NCBI GenBank assembly: GCA_944375745.1 | Contig: CALWAV010000126.1 | Location: 1 to 34,949 of the forward strand | Direction: 5' to 3' | Length of the DNA: 34,949 nucleotides | DNA from: an uncultured Merdimonas sp. | GTDB lineage: Bacteria > Bacillota > Clostridia > Lachnospirales > Lachnospiraceae | Shown: piece by piece, positions 1 to 6,192 of the stretch | Numbering within the stretch: the first letter of the stretch is position 1 | How the letters are laid out: every line of letters begins with the position of its first letter | The notes under the pieces: model-generated | Told to the model about the DNA's origin: nothing | The model's database searches: none | Seen by the model: the letters and a program-made list of their open reading frames with translations, nothing else | Translations under genes and position numbers: made by a program

Positions 1-208
1 TAATGCCGCCGATGATCATGGCCGCCTGGGTTAACATAATCTGTTCCTCCGCGCTCAGACCGCAGATACCTGCAATCAGCATGGGCGGGGTGATGTTGCC
101 GATAAGCATCGCAAGAACATGCTGCATTGCCTGGGGGAAGGCAGCGCCCCAGGAAGGCCTGCCGTCAAACTTCATCAGTTCGGCGTTTGCCTGGGTAGTG
201 TTATTCAT
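1..208 (-). CDS. NCS2-family xanthine/uracil permease, N-terminal fragment
   Basis: Partial gene: the start is inside the window and the rest runs off the left edge. The visible 69 residues include a first transmembrane stretch with the pattern QHVLAMLIGNITPPMLIAG, typical of the nucleobase:cation symporter-2 family (UraA, PbuX, XanQ). The ATG at 208 has a GAGAGG ribosome site 8 nt upstream. An ATG at 212 meets a stop after two codons and is not used. The gene lies 66 nt downstream of the MocA-fusion gene on the same strand, with no obvious terminator between them. It may therefore belong to the molybdenum operon and bring in a purine substrate for the divergent hydroxylase, much as xanQ lies near the E. 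coli ygf hydroxylase genes. The family call is firm; the substrate is inferred. Confidence 0.8.
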   Translation of the reverse strand, partial: MNNTTQANAELMKFDGRPSWGAAFPQAMQHVLAMLIGNITPPMLIAGICGLSAEEQIMLTQAAMIIGGI

Positions 209-274
209 TCATACATCCTCTCTTTCCTGTAATCATCCAGTACGGTGACAGTATATAGGAAAAAGAGACACAGA

Positions 275-1402
275 TCAACATATTTCTGCCAGAAACCCCA
301 GAGCCTCCGGGCAGTCCACGTCCTGAAGCTCCCACCGGCTTCCGGCAGCGGCTGTCCGTACCTGTTCCCGGTGCTTTTCCGCCACAAAGCCGCCGCCTTT
401 TCCTCCCGGAAGGTTCAGAAGCTCCGGGAAGGCCCATGCGGGGAAAAGAACCGGAGAACCTTCCATCCCATTCCAGGATGCACGCCAGATGAATTTCTTT
501 TCAGAGGCCGCGCAGAGCGCCAGGGAAGCCACAGTTTCCCGGCCAAGCAGCGGCTGATCCCCCGGACAGAACATGCAGCCCTCCAGACCTTTCACTTCCC
601 CGCTTCCCTTTTCAAGGCTTTCCAGGCCCAGGCGGACCGTGTCGCTGCGGTAAGGAAGGCTGTGAAAGACCACAGGGATATTCTGCCTGCGGCACAGCTC
701 TTCCACTTCCCTGTGCCGTGTGACCACCACGCGCCGTTCAAAGATGCCTTCTGTGGCATCCAGCGCATACTGTATCATGGGTTTCCCCCGAAAATCCGCC
801 ATCAGCTTATTTCCGCCAAAACGTTTTCCCAGGCCGGAAGCCATAATTACACAGCCCAGCCTTCCAAAAGGAGCGTTCAGATCCACCAGAAACACATCCG
901 GACGGCCGCACAGTTCCCGGAGAAACGGCAGATCCTGTCTGCGCACGGCAGCAGCCAGCCGTTTCCGCTCCATCAGTCTTCGGACTGTATCGCAGTATTC
1001 CGCGCAGCCGGTTTCCAGATATCCAATCTCATCTATGACCGCCCATTCTCCTTCCTGTTCCGCCAGACGGTCCAGCATCTGTACGCCCGCCTTTCGAAAG
1101 CCCTCCGTAAGCGGCCGCATCCGGTTCTCCCTGCCCGGCACGGAAGGGTCAAAGCGTCCCACCTGGACAGTCTTTCCGGAAGTATTTTCCCTCAAGTACA
1201 CTGCCTTTCCCGGATCCGCCCAGGTGGTAATGCCGGGAACGGACCTGGAAAATGAAAGCTTTCCCACAAGCCCGGAAAGAAGCGTCGATTTTCCGCTTCC
1301 TCTGTCTCCTGTCAGGAGCAGATGCCGTTTACCGCTGCTCCGGAAAGAATTCCAGATACAATTTTCTGTCGGCCTGTATGCAGGCATCCCGGTAGGCTTC
1401 AT
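275..1402 (-). CDS. Fused P-loop NTPase and MocA-like molybdenum cofactor nucleotidyltransferase
   Basis: A two-domain protein of 375 residues. Residues about 23-180 form a P-loop NTPase of the NTPase_1/THEP1 type, with Walker A GDRGSGKST and Walker B VIDEIGYLE. Residues about 185-375 form a MobA/MocA-like NTP transferase of the YgfJ type: the start GCVIMASGLGKRFGGNKLM is the nucleotide-binding signature, and CPGDQPLL is the metal-binding Asp motif. YgfJ/MocA proteins attach CMP or GMP to molybdopterin so that the cofactor fits molybdenum hydroxylases, which agrees with the hydroxylase genes across the promoter. The start is uncertain. ATG 1402 overlaps the upstream ModE-like gene by 74 nt and its AAAGGAG lies about 13 nt away; homology begins only near residue 25. 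The role of the NTPase half is unknown. Confidence 0.78.
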   Translation of the reverse strand: MKPTGMPAYRPTENCIWNSFRSSGKRHLLLTGDRGSGKSTLLSGLVGKLSFSRSVPGITTWADPGKAVYLRENTSGKTVQVGRFDPSVPGRENRMRPLTEGFRKAGVQMLDRLAEQEGEWAVIDEIGYLETGCAEYCDTVRRLMERKRLAAAVRRQDLPFLRELCGRPDVFLVDLNAPFGRLGCVIMASGLGKRFGGNKLMADFRGKPMIQYALDATEGIFERRVVVTRHREVEELCRRQNIPVVFHSLPYRSDTVRLGLESLEKGSGEVKGLEGCMFCPGDQPLLGRETVASLALCAASEKKFIWRASWNGMEGSPVLFPAWAFPELLNLPGGKGGGFVAEKHREQVRTAAAGSRWELQDVDCPEALGFLAEIC

Positions 1403-1670
1403 ACCGTTTCAGCCACTCCTTTCCTTCCGGCGTGAGAACGCTCCCCCCGCCGTCCTTTCCTCCTGCTGCTCTGTATGTCAGGGCAAAACCAAGGGCTTTC
1501 TCCGCATTTTTCAGAATTTTCAGAGCCTTGGTATAAGCCATTCCCATGGACTGGGCGGCGGCCCGCAGGGAACCGGTCTCTTCCACGGCATGAAGCAGGC
1601 GGCAGGGACCTTCCCCGAAAAACTTTTCTCCATTTTCATCCAGAAATGTAATTTTCACTGCTGCTCTCAT
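1329..1670 (-). CDS. ModE-type N-terminal winged-HTH regulator, no molybdate-binding domain
   Basis: 113 residues matching the LysR-like winged helix of ModE: LLHAVEETGSLRAAAQSMGMAYTKA is the HTH (given as its pattern), followed by a wing with LTPEGKEWL. E. coli ModE has two further MOP domains that bind molybdate. They are absent here, so this is the short, DNA-binding-only form common in Firmicutes; how it senses Mo is not visible. The ATG at 1670 overlaps the stop of the ABC ATPase gene (ATGA), so translation is coupled. A near-perfect CGTTAT-N12-ATAACG palindrome sits at the promoter of this operon (4576-4599). The gene therefore probably represses its own operon, including the importer. 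Confidence 0.8.
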   Translation of the reverse strand: MRAAVKITFLDENGEKFFGEGPCRLLHAVEETGSLRAAAQSMGMAYTKALKILKNAEKALGFALTYRAAGGKDGGGSVLTPEGKEWLKRYEAYRDACIQADRKLYLEFFPEQR

Positions 1671-2485
1671 TCATTTTCTCCGCTTTCTTTCAGCATCACC
1701 AGCTGCTCTCTGCCGCTCTTATCCCTGCATCTGTGCAGGCTGACGCTCCCATAGATAACAGCAAGCTGCTTTTCCATACTTTCCAGCGAGTCCGTACCCG
1801 GGTGCAGGACTGCCCGGATTTTTCCTTCTGACAACAGAAGCAGGCTGTCGCAGCAGTTCAGCGCCAGAGACGGATCGTGGAGAGCCGCCAGCGCCGCCCG
1901 TTTTCCATTTTCCCCCTGTTCTCCGTCCCGGAGCCATTCCTGCAGAAGCTCCAGCATCCGGTAGCGGTAACGGAAATCCAAAGCGCTCTCCGGTTCATCC
2001 AGCAGAAGAAGCCTGCCCTCCACCGCCAGCGTGCGGGCCAGAATGCAGAGCTGCTTCTGCCCCTCGCTCAGATGGAGGTAATTTTCCTCCTCCCACCCTC
2101 CAAGTCCTGTCCGGTTCAGAGCCTGCCGGGCTCTTTCCTTCATCTGGGCAGACGAATATTCCAGAAGCCCCAGTCTCGGATTAAATCCCATCAGCACCAC
2201 ATCCAGTACGGAAATATCAATGGAAATGCCGCTGCGCTGAGGAATATAGCTGCACAACCTGGCAAGCTCCCGGGGAGACAGCTTTTCCAGAACCGTCTTC
2301 TCCAGCGTACAACTGCCCCTGTGGGGCAGGATTCCGCATACAGCCTTTAAAAGCGTGGTCTTTCCGCTGCCATTGGCCCCCAGAAGCCCCATAAGGCTTC
2401 CCTCCTCCAGCTCAAAGGAAATGTGATCCACCACAGGTTTTCCACCATACCCGGCCGTCAGATTTTCCACTGTAAAAAAACTCAT
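1667..2485 (-). CDS. FecCD-type ABC importer ATP-binding protein (MolC/FepC-like)
   Basis: 272 residues with a complete ABC ATPase set: Walker A GANGSGKTT, signature LSEGQKQL, Walker B LLLLDEPES, and the switch His in ALHDP. The sequence groups with the iron-siderophore/cobalamin/MolC class. The open frame continues upstream to 2878, but the true start is the ATG at 2485, which begins MSFFTVENLTAGYGG and overlaps the permease stop by 4 nt (ATGA). It should power the permease encoded immediately upstream. Because a ModE-like regulator and a Mo-cofactor enzyme follow, molybdate or tungstate is the likeliest cargo, as in the H. influenzae MolABC system. That assignment rests on context, not on residues. 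Confidence 0.88.
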   Translation of the reverse strand: MSFFTVENLTAGYGGKPVVDHISFELEEGSLMGLLGANGSGKTTLLKAVCGILPHRGSCTLEKTVLEKLSPRELARLCSYIPQRSGISIDISVLDVVLMGFNPRLGLLEYSSAQMKERARQALNRTGLGGWEEENYLHLSEGQKQLCILARTLAVEGRLLLLDEPESALDFRYRYRMLELLQEWLRDGEQGENGKRAALAALHDPSLALNCCDSLLLLSEGKIRAVLHPGTDSLESMEKQLAVIYGSVSLHRCRDKSGREQLVMLKESGENE

Positions 2486-3483
2486 GCCTTCTGCCTCCCG
2501 CGGATAATCAGAAAAATCAGAAACGGCGCTCCCAGCAGGCTGGTAAAGATACTGACAGGAAGCTCCGTAGAGGAAACGCTCCGGGCAAGGATGTCCGCTC
2601 CGGTCAGCAGAATGCTCCCAAGCATTCCTCCCAGCAGCATGGTACCCATGCTGTTCCGCTTCGTCAGAAGCCTGGCGCCGTGAGGCGCCAGAAGGCCCAC
2701 AAAGCTGATAAGCCCTGACAGGCTGACGATGCAGGAGACAGCCAGGGTGGCCGTCAGAAGCACCACAAGCCGCAGCCTTCCCACATTCACGCCCAGCATC
2801 CTGGCCTCCCCTTCTTCCGCAGACAGAAGAAGAATCTGACGGTGCAGAAGGAACAGGACTGCAGCGCACAGAAGACACAGAATCAGATTTGCGCCGATGG
2901 AATAGCCGCTGATTCCATTCAGACTTCCCATAATCCAGTACTCAATGGAAGCCAGCTCCCGTTCCGGATCGGCCGTCAGCTTCAGACACATGAGCGCAGT
3001 CTGTGCCAGAGAGTGGACCGCGATGCCTGCCAGCACAATGGTGCTGTTTCTTCCGGCCCGGTCCAGGGAAGAGAGGGCCAGAGCCAGAATCACCGCTGCC
3101 AGAGCTCCTGCAAAGGCGGAGGCTGTGACTGCTGCCGCTCCGGACAGAAACAGAATCCCGGCCGCCGCGCCTGCACTGGCTCCCGAAGATACGCCGATCA
3201 CATCCGGAGAGGCCAGAGGATTGCGGAACACGGTCTGGTACACGAACCCCGCCACACCCAGCGCAAAGCCGCCGATGACCCCCACTGCCGTGCGGCTGGC
3301 CCGGAGCGTCCAGAATACTCTCAGCTGCATGGGGTCTCTTCCCAGAATCCCTTCCAGAGACAGAGGATATTTCCCCACAAATAAACTGGCAGCAGCCAGA
3401 GCGATCATCAGAATCGCCCCGGCTGCGCAGAAAAGTTTAGTTTTCGCTGTAGGTAAAGCCATAGAAGGTCTCATAATATTCAT
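2482..3483 (-). CDS. FecCD-family ABC transporter permease (MolB-like)
   Basis: 333 residues, about nine to ten hydrophobic segments. It carries FecCD hallmarks such as the R-T-A-V-G start of the core, NPLASPDVIGVSSGAS, and GLISFVGLLAPHGARLL near the coupling helix; the usual PH(I/A)xR motif appears as PHGARLL. It forms the membrane channel of the importer with the ATPase downstream. Three in-frame ATGs lie close together (3483, 3474, 3462), all inside the end of the binding-protein gene, so translation is probably coupled. I report the longest because it has a GGTGAT-like sequence upstream. The exact start is open. Confidence 0.88.
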   Translation of the reverse strand: MNIMRPSMALPTAKTKLFCAAGAILMIALAAASLFVGKYPLSLEGILGRDPMQLRVFWTLRASRTAVGVIGGFALGVAGFVYQTVFRNPLASPDVIGVSSGASAGAAAGILFLSGAAAVTASAFAGALAAVILALALSSLDRAGRNSTIVLAGIAVHSLAQTALMCLKLTADPERELASIEYWIMGSLNGISGYSIGANLILCLLCAAVLFLLHRQILLLSAEEGEARMLGVNVGRLRLVVLLTATLAVSCIVSLSGLISFVGLLAPHGARLLTKRNSMGTMLLGGMLGSILLTGADILARSVSSTELPVSIFTSLLGAPFLIFLIIRGRQKA

Positions 3484-4555
3484 CGATCACCGCCATGCTG
3501 TCTGCCTCCGGGCACTCTTCCGGATGCAGGATGGAGGAAAGCCATACCGCGCCCAGAATTCCGCTGGGAACAGGGCTGTCCCAGGCTTCTGCGTCTCCGG
3601 GAATCTGATAAACGCATCCATTTACCACCGCAGCGCAGTCCGCCAGATTCTGATCTGCCAGCACATCATCCACCGTGTAGTCCGCGTCGGACGCAAGCAC
3701 AATATAGTCCGGGTCCCAGGCAAGAAGCTGCTCATAGCTTATCTCTGCCCAATAGGTGTCCGTGATCTCCGCAGCCGCATTCACGCCGCCTGCCATCCGG
3801 ATCATATCAGACTGGTACATGGCGTCGCCAGCCGTGGACAGAAGAGAGGAATTTCCGGCCAGATAGACGCTGGGTGTCTCCACATCAGCCAGCGCTTCCC
3901 CCAGGCGGGCTTCCTGCTCAGCCGCAAAATCCAGAAGGGACTGAGCTTTCTCCTGCGTGTTGGTGGCAGTTCCCACAAGCTCTATGGTCTCATTCAGCAG
4001 TTCCTGATCCTCGGGATTTACCACCAGAGCAGTGATGCCCAGCTCCTCCAGTGTGTCCGCGGACTCCTGAAGCTTCAGGGGAAGGAACACCAGATCCGGT
4101 TCCAGGGCCGCGCAGCCCTCCAGATCAAACTCTTTTGCAGTTCCCACACTGGGAAGGTCCAGAAGCTCCGGCGCGCTGAGCTGATAGATGGGACGGGTAT
4201 CCGCCTTGGCCTCGATTCCCACCAGTCTGTCCTCCAGTCCCAGGGCAATCAGAAGGCTTGTGGAAATGTAATATCCGCTGACCAGCTTCTGGGGTTCTTC
4301 TTCGATGACCACCTCACGGCCAGCCTGATCTGTCACGGTAACGGGATAAACCACCTGGGAAGCGCTTTCTTCCACGCTTTCTCCGGCATCAGCCTCCTCC
4401 GCGCCGCTCACATCTTCTGCTGGCTCTTCTGCCTGTTCCTGAGCGCTTTCTTCGGAAACGGCTGACTGGGTATCTGCCGCAGATTCATTGGGGCTGCAGG
4501 CTGCCAGGGACAGTGTCATCGCCAAAGCAAGCAGAAGGGAAAGTATTCTCTTCAT
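3437..4555 (-). CDS. Lipoprotein substrate-binding protein of FecCD-type importer (MolA/BtuF-like)
   Basis: 372 residues. Residues 1-20 are a lipoprotein signal with the lipobox LAAC. An acidic low-complexity linker follows (about 25-65), then a class III periplasmic-binding-protein fold (about 70-372) with QAGREVVIEEEPQKLVSG (pattern start) and VGTAKEFDLEGCAALEPDLV. This fold binds siderophores, cobalamin, haem or, in MolA, molybdate. The ATG at 4555 has a good AGGAGAA ribosome site. It is the first gene of the minus-strand operon, just behind a strong sigma-A promoter and ModE-like operator. The Mo/W assignment comes from that context; a metal-chelate or haem substrate is not excluded by the sequence. 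Confidence 0.88.
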   Translation of the reverse strand: MKRILSLLLALAMTLSLAACSPNESAADTQSAVSEESAQEQAEEPAEDVSGAEEADAGESVEESASQVVYPVTVTDQAGREVVIEEEPQKLVSGYYISTSLLIALGLEDRLVGIEAKADTRPIYQLSAPELLDLPSVGTAKEFDLEGCAALEPDLVFLPLKLQESADTLEELGITALVVNPEDQELLNETIELVGTATNTQEKAQSLLDFAAEQEARLGEALADVETPSVYLAGNSSLLSTAGDAMYQSDMIRMAGGVNAAAEITDTYWAEISYEQLLAWDPDYIVLASDADYTVDDVLADQNLADCAAVVNGCVYQIPGDAEAWDSPVPSGILGAVWLSSILHPEECPEADSMAVIDEYYETFYGFTYSEN

Positions 4556-4575
4556 AAATTCTTTGTTCTCCTTAT

Positions 4576-4599
4576 CGTTATTGTTTTAAAACTATAACG
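4576..4599. promoter_or_regulatory. Candidate ModE operator (24-bp palindrome)
   Basis: Half-sites CGTTAT and ATAACG separated by 12 nt, with the perfect palindrome GTTTTAAAAC in the centre. Of 24 positions, 22 obey dyad symmetry. From memory, the E. coli modA ModE site has the same half-sites and the same 24-nt span. The box begins 2 nt after the -10 hexamer of the importer promoter and therefore covers the expected transcription start, the position expected for repression. Confidence 0.65.
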
Positions 4600-4601
4600 G
4601 G

Positions 4602-4630
4602 ATTATAGCAATTCCTCTTTCCAAAATCAA
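4602..4630 (-). promoter_or_regulatory. Promoter of the Mo importer/maturation operon
   Basis: On the minus strand: -35 TTGATT (4630-4625), 17-nt spacer, -10 TATAAT (4607-4602) preceded by TGC, which makes it an extended -10. It lies 47 nt upstream of the binding-protein start codon. The ModE-like palindrome overlaps the start site. Confidence 0.75.
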
Positions 4631-4646
4631 GACATACTGATATAAT
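4618..4646 (+). promoter_or_regulatory. Probable promoter of the hydroxylase operon
   Basis: TTTCCA (4618-4623), 17-nt spacer, TATAAT (4641-4646) preceded by TGA (extended -10). It overlaps the -35 region of the divergent promoter, so the two transcripts may compete. Transcription from here would give a 5' leader of about 260 nt before the first start codon. Confidence 0.55.
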
Positions 4647-4652
4647 AATGTC

Positions 4653-4912
4653 AAAATCCGGTGTCGAATTCCTGAAATATGGACTCTGCGTCTTTCAGGA
4701 CACGACAGATTTATTTGCCGTGTCCTGGGAAGACATCAGACTGCGGCACTGGACTGCAGGATTTCAATGCAGCCATGCAGACTTCACCTGTGTTTATCAG
4801 AAAAGCTGCATGGCTGAATTATTGTCACCACTGTATCTGCACATCCAGGCTTTTCTCTGCGTCAGACTGCTGCCAGTCTGTCTGCGGAAGCCTGAAAGAG
4901 GAAGCTTAAAAC
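4653..4912 (+). promoter_or_regulatory. Long structured 5' leader of the hydroxylase operon
   Basis: No convincing gene lies here. The strand can fold in several ways. CCTGAAA (4671-4677) pairs with TTTCAGG (4693-4699). Part of that same right arm can instead join a perfect 9-bp stem, CAGGACACG (4696-4704) with CGTGTCCTG (4719-4727); the two folds exclude each other. Near the gene, CAGACTG/CAGTCTG (4863-4880, tetraloop) is nested in CAGGCTT/AAGCCTG (4846-4894), ending just before the AAAGAGGAAG ribosome site. This looks like a regulatory leader. I could not match it to a known riboswitch by eye. Confidence 0.45.
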
Positions 4913-5713
4913 ATGATAAATATACAAAATTACGTCCAGGCAGAAAGCCTGGAGGAAGCTTATCAGCTGAATCAGAAAAGAAGCGGCCGCATCATCGGCG
5001 GCATGCTCTGGATGAAAATGGCCCGGAATACCATAGGCACCGCCATCGACCTGTGCCGCCTGGGGCTGGACGCCATCGAAGAGACAGAAGAAGAATTCTC
5101 CATCGGCGCCATGGCGACCCTGCGCCAGCTGGAGACACACCCCGGCCTGAATGCCTATACCTGCGGTGCCGCCGCCCGGGCGGTACAGGATATCATAGGT
5201 GTCCAGTTCCGGAATATGGCAACCGTGGGCGGAAGTATCTGGGGGCGCTTCGGCTTCTCCGATGTACTGACTCTGTTCCTTGCCATGGATACTTATGTGG
5301 AGCTGTATAAGGGAGGAATCATTCCTCTGGAAACCTTTGCGTCCATGAAGCAGGACAACGATATTCTCGTCCGGATTCTGGTCAAAAAGAAACCCGGCAT
5401 TTTCGTATACCAGGCCATGCGCATGCAGCGCACGGACTTTCCCATCCTCACCTGTGCCCTTTCGCAGGTGGAAGGAGCGTACCGGGCCGTCATCGGAGCC
5501 CGTCCCGCACGGGCCATGGTCATCCGGGATAAACAGGGACTGCTGAAAGGCGGTATCACGGAAGACAGCGCCCGGGCCTTCGCCGCCTATGCGGCAGAGT
5601 CGGCCCCCACCGACAGTAATGTCCGCGGAAGCGCCGCCTACCGGACCCATCTGATCAACGTGCTGGCAAGACGCAGCGCCCTGGAACTGGGAGGAATGAA
5701 CACATGGAACTGA
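4913..5713 (+). CDS. Molybdenum hydroxylase FAD-binding subunit (XdhB/YgfM/CoxM family)
   Basis: 266 residues, close to YgfM in length and shorter than CoxM. The two FAD-binding segments of the family are visible: RIIGGMLWMKMA near residue 25, in place of the usual GG-T-D-L loop, and NMATVGGSIWGRFGFSD near residue 100, the TVGGNI-like pyrophosphate loop. The C-terminal region has the usual CO-dehydrogenase flavoprotein C domain. The subunit passes electrons from the 2Fe-2S clusters to FAD. The ATG at 4913 is preceded by AAAGAGGAAG. It overlaps the next gene by 10 nt, so the three hydroxylase genes are one operon. Confidence 0.9.
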   Translation: MINIQNYVQAESLEEAYQLNQKRSGRIIGGMLWMKMARNTIGTAIDLCRLGLDAIEETEEEFSIGAMATLRQLETHPGLNAYTCGAAARAVQDIIGVQFRNMATVGGSIWGRFGFSDVLTLFLAMDTYVELYKGGIIPLETFASMKQDNDILVRILVKKKPGIFVYQAMRMQRTDFPILTCALSQVEGAYRAVIGARPARAMVIRDKQGLLKGGITEDSARAFAAYAAESAPTDSNVRGSAAYRTHLINVLARRSALELGGMNTWN

Positions 5714-6171
5714 AACTTACCCTGAACGGCAGACCTGTCACAGATCATATCGACCCCGGCCTGCTCCTCATTGACTTTTTAAGAAACCACGGCTGCTACA
5801 GCGTAAAAAGAGGCTGTGAGACCTCCGGCTGCGGCCTCTGTACCGTGCTGATGGATGGACGCCCCATCCTCTCCTGCTCCATGCTGGCTGCCCGGGCGGC
5901 AGGACACAGCATTCACACTCTGGAAGGACTGCAGGAGGAAGCCGCTGATTTCGCCGGTTTTATCGCCGATCAGGGCGCAGACCAGTGCGGCTTCTGCAAT
6001 CCCGGCTTCGTCATGAACACCATCGCCCTTCTGCGTGAAAATCCTGATCCTACTGACGATGAGATCCGTATGTTTCTTGCGGGCAATCTCTGCCGCTGCT
6101 CCGGCTATGACGGACAGCTGAGAGGAATCCGGAACTATCTGGAGAGCCGCAGAAATCAGAACCGCGCATAA
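5704..6171 (+). CDS. Molybdenum hydroxylase 2Fe-2S subunit (XdhC/CoxS family)
   Basis: 155 residues, normal for the family. The N-terminal plant-ferredoxin-type cluster has CETSGCGLC followed by a fourth Cys 12 residues on (C-x4-C-x2-C-x11-C). The C-terminal four-helix domain carries QCGFCNPGFV and CRCSGYDG, the ligands of the second cluster (C-x2-C and C-x-C). It relays electrons from the molybdopterin subunit to the FAD subunit. It starts inside the end of the FAD gene. The next gene follows after 21 nt with its own AAGGAGA site. Confidence 0.95.
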   Translation: MELKLTLNGRPVTDHIDPGLLLIDFLRNHGCYSVKRGCETSGCGLCTVLMDGRPILSCSMLAARAAGHSIHTLEGLQEEAADFAGFIADQGADQCGFCNPGFVMNTIALLRENPDPTDDEIRMFLAGNLCRCSGYDGQLRGIRNYLESRRNQNRA

Positions 6172-6192
6172 GAAACGCACAAGGAGACAGCT

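Noticed and set aside
2945..4465. 506-codon open frame on the plus strand opposite the importer genes
   Set aside because: No recognisable domain, and it lies on top of clear FecCD permease and binding-protein genes with proper ribosome sites.
4653..4912. Assignment of the leader as the Moco or purine riboswitch
   Set aside because: The folding is suggestive, but I could not match a conserved core by eye, so no family is named.
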